Assembly (NCBI GenBank): GCA_965207985.1
Contig: CBDBND010000012.1
Location: 17,999 to 81,998 of the forward strand
From: CBDBND01 sp965207985
Lineage (GTDB): Bacteria; Pseudomonadota; Alphaproteobacteria; Rhodospirillales; Rhodospirillaceae
Length of the DNA: 64,000 bases
Direction of reading: 5' to 3'
The translations under genes and the position numbers were made by a program. The notes beneath the pieces are model-generated. The model saw only the letters and a list, made by a program, of their open reading frames with translations. It was not told where the DNA came from and searched no databases. The first letter of the stretch is position 1. Every line of letters begins with the position of its first letter. Below are positions 59,193 to 64,000 of the stretch, one piece after another.

Positions 59193-59219
59193 GGTTGATC
59201 TCCTTTGACGGCTAATGGA

Positions 59220-59570
59220 CTACTTGTTTTCGCGCTGGAAGGCGGCGGAGACGGGGAGGTCCCCTTCGCGCAACAGCGGCGAATAGGTCAGATCGATGAA
59301 CCGGTCCCGGTCCTTCTGCCACTCGGCTTCCTGCTCTGCCGTCGGCATGTACTGCTCGATCATCGCGTTGGTGATGCCTTTCTCTTCCAAAAGGGCTTCC
59401 ACAACCTTCATCCGCCGGCGGTTCGACCACACCTCGGCCCCAAGGGCGATCAAGCTGGTCATCATGTTGTCCAGGATGGGGTTGCCCAAAAACACCGCCC
59501 GCTCAACGTCGGACGGAATAAAGTCTGACGCATAGGTCGGGCGGTCGGTCTTCAAGTCTGTCGTGGCCAT
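59220..59570 (-). CDS. 116-aa protein of unknown function between two methyltransferases
   Basis: An acidic, helical, cytosolic-looking protein without signal peptide: ASDFIPSDVERAVFLGNPIL, DNMMTSLIALGAEVWSNRRR, MKVVEALLEEKGITNAMIEQ, YMPTAEQEAEWQKDRDRFID. A good ribosome-binding site (AAGGA) precedes the ATG. I do not recognise a family, although small proteins of similar layout occur beside TonB-dependent receptor clusters. Its fixed place between the two methyltransferase genes suggests that it is part of the same pathway, perhaps as a cytosolic partner before export. Confidence 0.7.
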   Translation of the reverse strand: MATTDLKTDRPTYASDFIPSDVERAVFLGNPILDNMMTSLIALGAEVWSNRRRMKVVEALLEEKGITNAMIEQYMPTAEQEAEWQKDRDRFIDLTYSPLLREGDLPVSAAFQRENK

Positions 59571-59584
59571 GGTTCCTTATCTCC

Positions 59585-60784
59585 TTAAGCCCGTTTGGTC
59601 CCAAAAATATTGCGATTGCTGTACCAGGCTGGTGAGCCTTCTTTGTTCACGTCGAAGCCGGCCTTCTCCATATCGCCGGCGAAATCCATGTGCCGGTATT
59701 CCATCCGCCAGACTTCGTTGTTCCACCGGTGGTCCTTCCATTCCACGTATTGGGAATAGGGTCCCGGCACGCCACGGCTGCCACCAGTGTAAAAATCGAT
59801 GGGGAAGTAGAGCCCGCCCGGCCGCAGCACGCGGTGAGCTTCCGCAAAAATGTCCCTTGAACTCTGCGCCGGCGTTTCGTGATGCAGGATATAGCTGGCG
59901 ACGATGTCGAAGTGATTGTCGGGGAAGCCCGTGTCCTCCGCCAAAGCCTGCTTGAAGTGCACTTCCACACCCTGGTCCACGGCGCGCATGTGGCCATAGC
60001 GGATCATCGGCGCGCCAATTTCCACGCCATGGACCTTAGCGTTGGGGAACCGCTCTTTAAGGCCAACAGCGAACTGGCCGATGCCGCAGCCCATATCGAG
60101 AATGCGAACCACCTTGCCGTCTTCCGGCTCAGGCACTTGGTTGGCCAAACGCGCGTGATGTTGATCCTGATAGTTGTTTGTCGCCCGCGCCGAATAAAAA
60201 GCGTTGGTGCCGTAGTGATATAGCGCACCTGCGAATGGGTTACCGACATAACCACCCGGCTGCATATGAATTTCATGTTTGCAGAAGTCGGGAATCTCGA
60301 GATCCGGATTGTAGGTCACGGAACCAGGGCCAATCTCGTCGTAGGCCGTCATCTCATCCAGGTACTTGTCGGCATCGTCAGCAAACGACAGGAAGAAATT
60401 GCGATGGGCAAAACGCTGACTATAGACGCGCATCAGACCTTCCGTACCGATGATGTGATCGTTCTCAAACAGCGCCAAAGCCTCGTTCAAGGGCAATTCT
60501 GTCTTCGGATCAACGCCGGCGTCTTCCATCACCTTGGTGGCACGGTCTCTGGCCGCGCGCGCTGCTGCCGAACCGCGCCAGTTACGGAAACCAGTGAGGA
60601 AATCATCCCGGTTTTCCGCATCCAGGGTCGGCAGACGTTCCAAACGCCCGCGGGCGCCTCGTTCTTCCACGTCCGGTGCGCCAGGGGTGTTTGAGCCAGC
60701 CCGGGCTTTTCCTGTGGTCAAAATAGAGGCCACAGCCGTTCCAACACCGGCGGCAGCGCCCATTAAAGTACGGCGATCAAACAT
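59585..60784 (-). CDS. Class I SAM-dependent methyltransferase with Tat-like leader (paralogue 3)
   Basis: I choose ATG 60784 (MFDRRTLMGAAAGVGTAVAS) with GGAG seven bases upstream. The leader is twin-arginine-like, ending near GKARAG. The 399-residue protein shares with its paralogues RLPTLDAENRDDFLTGFRNW, QPGGYVGNPFAG, motif I (ILDMGCGIGQFAVGLKERF), HGVEIGAPMI, FDIVASYILHHET, LRPGGLYFPIDFY and the end NIFGTKRA. It is closest in length to the 57993 gene and is first after the TonB receptor in the operon. Confidence 0.82.
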   Translation of the reverse strand: MFDRRTLMGAAAGVGTAVASILTTGKARAGSNTPGAPDVEERGARGRLERLPTLDAENRDDFLTGFRNWRGSAAARAARDRATKVMEDAGVDPKTELPLNEALALFENDHIIGTEGLMRVYSQRFAHRNFFLSFADDADKYLDEMTAYDEIGPGSVTYNPDLEIPDFCKHEIHMQPGGYVGNPFAGALYHYGTNAFYSARATNNYQDQHHARLANQVPEPEDGKVVRILDMGCGIGQFAVGLKERFPNAKVHGVEIGAPMIRYGHMRAVDQGVEVHFKQALAEDTGFPDNHFDIVASYILHHETPAQSSRDIFAEAHRVLRPGGLYFPIDFYTGGSRGVPGPYSQYVEWKDHRWNNEVWRMEYRHMDFAGDMEKAGFDVNKEGSPAWYSNRNIFGTKRA

Positions 60785-60851
60785 TGTAAGTCTCCTCAAT
60801 TCAGTCGTCTTTTGTCGGCGAATGGATCAACCGTTCTCAACCATCCTCCGT

Positions 60852-63398
60852 CTAAAACGTGATGTTTGTCCTTATACCAAATGTCCTCTTTTCTTGAGGA
60901 ACGACGGTTAAACCACGGAACGCATTAAACGAGAACGTGGGATGAGAGAAATCAAGCCCTCCTGTAGCCCGTCTCCATGTTCGAGTTTGGAACACGTTGA
61001 GGACGAAAAATTCAATCCGCAAGTTCTCTCTTTGAAGCCCAGCCCGGAGATTGGTGAGAACGTAGTCATCCCCACGGCCCAAGTTTTGGGATTCCGTCCA
61101 ATATTTCCCGCGATAGAGAAAATCAGCCCGCCCATACCAATCCCAACTACTGGTCAGAGCGTCCGTATAAGTCGTCGCTAAGTTTCCAGACCACGCTGGA
61201 TAACCACCAATCCTTAGACCCTTCAAGTTGCTAAAACCAAGCAATTGGGCGGCACCGGTGCTCTGGAATTCAGTAAATTCATTGTCAGACCATGCGACAT
61301 TGAGTTGCATATCCCATTGTTCGGTGATGGCTAATCCTGATTCAAACTCCAAGCCCCAAAGATTCTGACTCCCGGGCACTGTCACACCGAGTGTATTTGG
61401 AAAGTCATTGGGAATTCCATCACGGTCGGCAATGTTAGCGGCATCGCGGACCCATTGAATGGTGAGACCGAAAGGCCGGTTCAACCAATCGTAATACCAA
61501 CCGGTCAGATTGAAACGGGCCCGGCCATCCATCAAGACTTGCTTCCAGCCAATCTCATAGGAATTGAGTTTCTGCGCTGGTGGTGCGATGGAAAATGCAC
61601 CAGGCGGAAGTTGTTCTTCGATCTGACCACATTCTGAAGTCGTTGACAGCTGGCCCGTAATGGGATTGGTGTACGGGACACTGAACTCCTGCATGCTACA
61701 GCCCGCGACCAGACCGTTGGTTGTCCCCGGCAATGTTCCTCTCGAAAACTGAGCGTAAAAGTTGGTGTTTTCCGTAGGCTGGTAGCTCAAGATGACGCGT
61801 GGTGTCCATTCTTTAAACTTGGACGAGACGTCAACGCCCCCTTGCTGCAAGGTGCGCTTATCCACGAGATATCGGTTTTCCACATCGAGGGTAATCTCAT
61901 CGGTAATGTCATACGACACTGCAGCGTATACACCTCCGACTCTGGCTTCGTTACCCGCTGTTGGCGGTAATTCCGTGAGCCTGGGCCCTACCGCAGTAGA
62001 GAAGAAGCTCGCTTGAACGAGAAGACCGCCGGCGCCACTGTTGAGGAAGGTTTGATCGTAAAGGGTTGCCCCTACGAGCCAGCGGAGCCTCTTATCTTGG
62101 GGTGAATTGATCCGCGCTTCGAGACTCCAGTCCTGAGCATACTTGGGATCAACGGCGTACCACCACGGTTCATCCGTTGAATCGTAATCGCGCAGCATGC
62201 TCATGCGGGCATCGTTAAAGCCAGCCAGGAAGTTGACTACATAGCCTTCGCCAAACTCATAGTCGGCGTTGAAGGCCAAGCGAATCACATTGCGGGTCAT
62301 GCCAAAGGAATTGCGGTCTGGGACGTTCTTTCCCAGGTAACGGTCACCGGCATCTCCACCGAGCACATCGATCAAGTAATTCGGTTGCGCCCCGAAGAAT
62401 GGTAATCTATTGGGTCCAAATCCCGGACGGACTTGTGCAAACAAAGGGACCTTCATCGACGTTTCGGTCGACAACAATGTCCGGCCTGTGCCTGGTTCAA
62501 TGTAGCCAAATTTCGGCACAGGACCGCAGAGACTTCGCACAGGGAAGAACGTCGCCGGGTTTCCGTCCGTATCCAGACGCTCCACCGAAGTGCCGGTGCA
62601 CGTGTCGGTAAACCGGCCACGAATGAGCCCTATGACCGGCGCACTATCTTCGTCCGTTTGATAATAAGCACGCAGCTTGAAAGAAATACTGTCGGTCGGT
62701 TCTCCATAGAGAACACCGCTGATGAAACTTGACGCTTCTTTTCCTAGAGGACCGCCGTCCGTCGCCGTCCATTCGGCACCCCGATGGAGCAGTCGTGCGT
62801 TAATTTGGTAACCGAGCTTGCCTTCTACGAGGGGCCCTGAAGAGAGGATATTGAAATCATATTTTTCGTAGGTGGCAGCGGACGCATCTACCTTGGTCAC
62901 GTATTCTTCTAAATCGGGAGTTTTAGTGATGAAATTGATGGCACCGGCGAATGTATTGCGACCGAAGAAGGCTGACTGAGGTCCTTTGATAACTTCAACA
63001 CGTTCCAAATCTTGAATGCCGATTGTGTTGGAGCCCCCAAGCACAAAGATGCCATCAATAAAAACAGAAGTCGGCTGCAAGTGGTCTTGACCACCCGATA
63101 CCCCACGCAGTGACATGGGAGAGTCGACGCGGCCGGGCCGGCCCCCACTACGGGCAAAGAAATCAAGCCCGGCCGTTTGCAAAGAAATATCCGCGAGATC
63201 ACGAAAACCGGCGTCTTCAATGTCCTCTGCCGTAAATGCGGTGATGGCGAGTGGAATTTCCAGCAACCGTTCTTCACGTTTACGCGCTGTGACGACAATC
63301 TCTTCCACTGATAACTGTTGAGCCTGGGCGGTTGCCCAGTAGTCCGGGACCAGCAGCAATGCAGCCGCCGTCCACAGTAGCCGATGGCGAATTCTCAT
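60852..63398 (-). CDS. TonB-dependent receptor heading the methyltransferase operon
   Basis: From ATG 63398 (GGGG upstream) the 848-residue precursor has a signal peptide (MRIRHRLLWTAAALLLVPDY ... AQAQ), the TonB box VEEIVVTARKREERLLEIPL, a plug with SLRGVSGGQDHLQPTSVFID, RVEVIKGPQSAFFGRNTFAG and AINFITKTP, and a long barrel ending TFGIRTNITF with terminal Phe. It is of the FecA-distant type common in marine and sphingomonad-like bacteria for aromatic, steroid or other hydrophobic substrates, but the ligand is not readable from sequence. Its stop is 67 bases before the methyltransferase start; the four genes run in one direction with short gaps. Confidence 0.9.
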   Translation of the reverse strand: MRIRHRLLWTAAALLLVPDYWATAQAQQLSVEEIVVTARKREERLLEIPLAITAFTAEDIEDAGFRDLADISLQTAGLDFFARSGGRPGRVDSPMSLRGVSGGQDHLQPTSVFIDGIFVLGGSNTIGIQDLERVEVIKGPQSAFFGRNTFAGAINFITKTPDLEEYVTKVDASAATYEKYDFNILSSGPLVEGKLGYQINARLLHRGAEWTATDGGPLGKEASSFISGVLYGEPTDSISFKLRAYYQTDEDSAPVIGLIRGRFTDTCTGTSVERLDTDGNPATFFPVRSLCGPVPKFGYIEPGTGRTLLSTETSMKVPLFAQVRPGFGPNRLPFFGAQPNYLIDVLGGDAGDRYLGKNVPDRNSFGMTRNVIRLAFNADYEFGEGYVVNFLAGFNDARMSMLRDYDSTDEPWWYAVDPKYAQDWSLEARINSPQDKRLRWLVGATLYDQTFLNSGAGGLLVQASFFSTAVGPRLTELPPTAGNEARVGGVYAAVSYDITDEITLDVENRYLVDKRTLQQGGVDVSSKFKEWTPRVILSYQPTENTNFYAQFSRGTLPGTTNGLVAGCSMQEFSVPYTNPITGQLSTTSECGQIEEQLPPGAFSIAPPAQKLNSYEIGWKQVLMDGRARFNLTGWYYDWLNRPFGLTIQWVRDAANIADRDGIPNDFPNTLGVTVPGSQNLWGLEFESGLAITEQWDMQLNVAWSDNEFTEFQSTGAAQLLGFSNLKGLRIGGYPAWSGNLATTYTDALTSSWDWYGRADFLYRGKYWTESQNLGRGDDYVLTNLRAGLQRENLRIEFFVLNVFQTRTWRRATGGLDFSHPTFSFNAFRGLTVVPQEKRTFGIRTNITF

Positions 63399-63539
63399 GA
63401 TGTACCCCATTTTTATCCCCGCACTATTTGACGACTTCTGCTTAGTATCCTCAACTTCTCCCGTAGCAATTTTTGCGACATGAACTGCGCAACCCACCGT
63501 GTCAGCTGGTCTCTTCTGGCCTTGAGGTCCCTTAGGCAT

Positions 63540-63669
63540 GGCGTCTTCTAAGCATACAGTACCCGGTTGAAAATTACGAGACTGGCGTCAATTCCTGGCG
63601 TCAATCCCGTCTGATTTCAAACTGAGACACTACCCACCAAAGCCATCGCCTGACGGGTGGGTGTGAGTC
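63540..63669. other. Divergent intergenic region with small direct repeat and stem-loop
   Basis: CTGGCGTCAAT occurs at 63582-63592 and 63595-63605 (13-base period). ACCCACC and GGTGGGT (about 63633-63663) can pair across a 17-base loop. The region separates the receptor operon from the acetyltransferase gene. I see no clear promoter. Confidence 0.3.
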
Positions 63670-64000
63670 ATGTGTGCCGCTCCCGTCGAAGGTCCGCTGA
63701 TCACCGCAGACGACATTGCCGCCAGCATCCGCGCTGCCGGCGTTGACGCCGGCGATGTGGTGCTGGCCCATACGTCTCTTAAAGCCTTCGGCTGGGTCTG
63801 CGGCGGACCGGTGGTGGTGATCAACGCGCTCAAGACGGCGCTGACCCCCGACGGCACGGTTGTCATGCCGGCCCTGTCGGCGGATTACTCAGACCCGTGT
63901 CACTGGACCAGCCCGCCGGTGCCTGAGGATTGGTGGCCAAGCATCCGCGAGACCATGCCGGCCTATGATCCGGCACTCACGCCGACGACCGGCCTGGGTC
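63670..64000 (+). CDS. AAC(3)-family aminoglycoside N-acetyltransferase-like protein (3' partial)
   Basis: From ATG 63670 the frame is open to the window edge: ITADDIAASIRAAGVDAGDV, VLAHTSLKAFGWVCGGPVVV, INALKTALTPDGTVVMPALS, DPCHWTSPPVPEDWWPSIRE, TMPAYDPALTPTTGLG. This matches the AAC(3)/FrbF/YokD antibiotic-acetyltransferase fold, with HTSL and FGWVCGG near the acetyl-CoA site. Chromosomal members in environmental bacteria often do not act on aminoglycosides. About 110 of some 270 residues are visible. Confidence 0.82.
   Translation, partial: MCAAPVEGPLITADDIAASIRAAGVDAGDVVLAHTSLKAFGWVCGGPVVVINALKTALTPDGTVVMPALSADYSDPCHWTSPPVPEDWWPSIRETMPAYDPALTPTTGLG

Noticed and set aside
63670..64000. 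Clinical-type aminoglycoside resistance gene
   Set aside because: The family call is sound, but it is cut by the window end, lies in chromosomal context without resistance-associated mobile elements, and many such homologues do not modify aminoglycosides.

Overview
The window reads as a chromosomal segment of an alphaproteobacterium, probably a marine or Rhodospirillales-like lineage with many TonB-dependent receptors. Three things support this. The gene order trpG-trpD-trpC-moaC-moeA-lexA-comEC-gltX-gltA-lpxB-lpxI-lpxA-fabZ-lpxD-ompH-bamA-rseP-dxr-cdsA-uppS-frr-pyrH-tsf-rpsB is a classic alphaproteobacterial arrangement. An alphaproteobacterial-type LexA box (GTTC-N7-GTTC with one mismatch) lies in front of lexA. 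The lipid A and Bam genes show a Gram-negative envelope.

Layout. 1-4.4 kb: the end of a cell-wall amidase, a truncated TonB receptor, a TIR-bounded IS remnant, an outer-membrane barrel gene, and a graveyard of IS110, DUF429 and DUF4338 (DruA-like) pieces. 4.5-6.6 kb: a two-gene operon for an exported NAD(P)-binding-like protein and an exported SAM methyltransferase. 6.7-7.4 kb: a membrane protein plus XRE regulator pair with twin operators. 7.4-10.9 kb: dnaE. 10.9-26.4 kb: core metabolism and information genes (GAF-cyclase, trpGDC, moaC, moeA, lexA, gltX, gltA and a decayed comEC) between two apparently identical IS630-family copies. 26.4-41.3 kb: one unidirectional minus-strand superoperon of 15 genes running from rpsB to lpxB. 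It covers translation, isoprenoid and phospholipid precursors, outer-membrane assembly and lipid A.

41.5-45.6 kb is accessory DNA: a frameshifted phosphatase-like lipoprotein, a glycine-rich protein cut by an IS5 element, an abutting IS3 element, and a probable manganese riboswitch (yybP-ykoY type) left without its gene. 45.7-51.6 kb is a compact zinc-acquisition operon in transcriptional order zur, ZIP transporter, ZnuD-like receptor with a His/Asp tract, DUF1826, MerC-like, AztD-like propeller. 51.7-57.8 kb holds an orphan Rap1a/Tai-like protein, a truncated group II intron, a SnoaL-like lipoprotein divergent from a second NAD(P)-binding-like protein, another IS3-type element, an IS630 remnant and a broken thioredoxin-fold gene.

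57.9-63.4 kb is the most novel-looking locus: a TonB-dependent receptor followed by two paralogous methyltransferases with Tat-like leaders and a 116-residue protein of unknown function between them. A third paralogue sits at 4.5 kb. Together with the two NAD(P)-binding-like paralogues, this suggests an expanded envelope-associated modification system whose substrate is unknown. The window ends inside an AAC(3)-family acetyltransferase gene.

The core genes are intact. The small lesions (frameshifts, in-frame stops) are confined to comEC, a flagellar-like small gene, a redoxin and a phosphatase-like lipoprotein.
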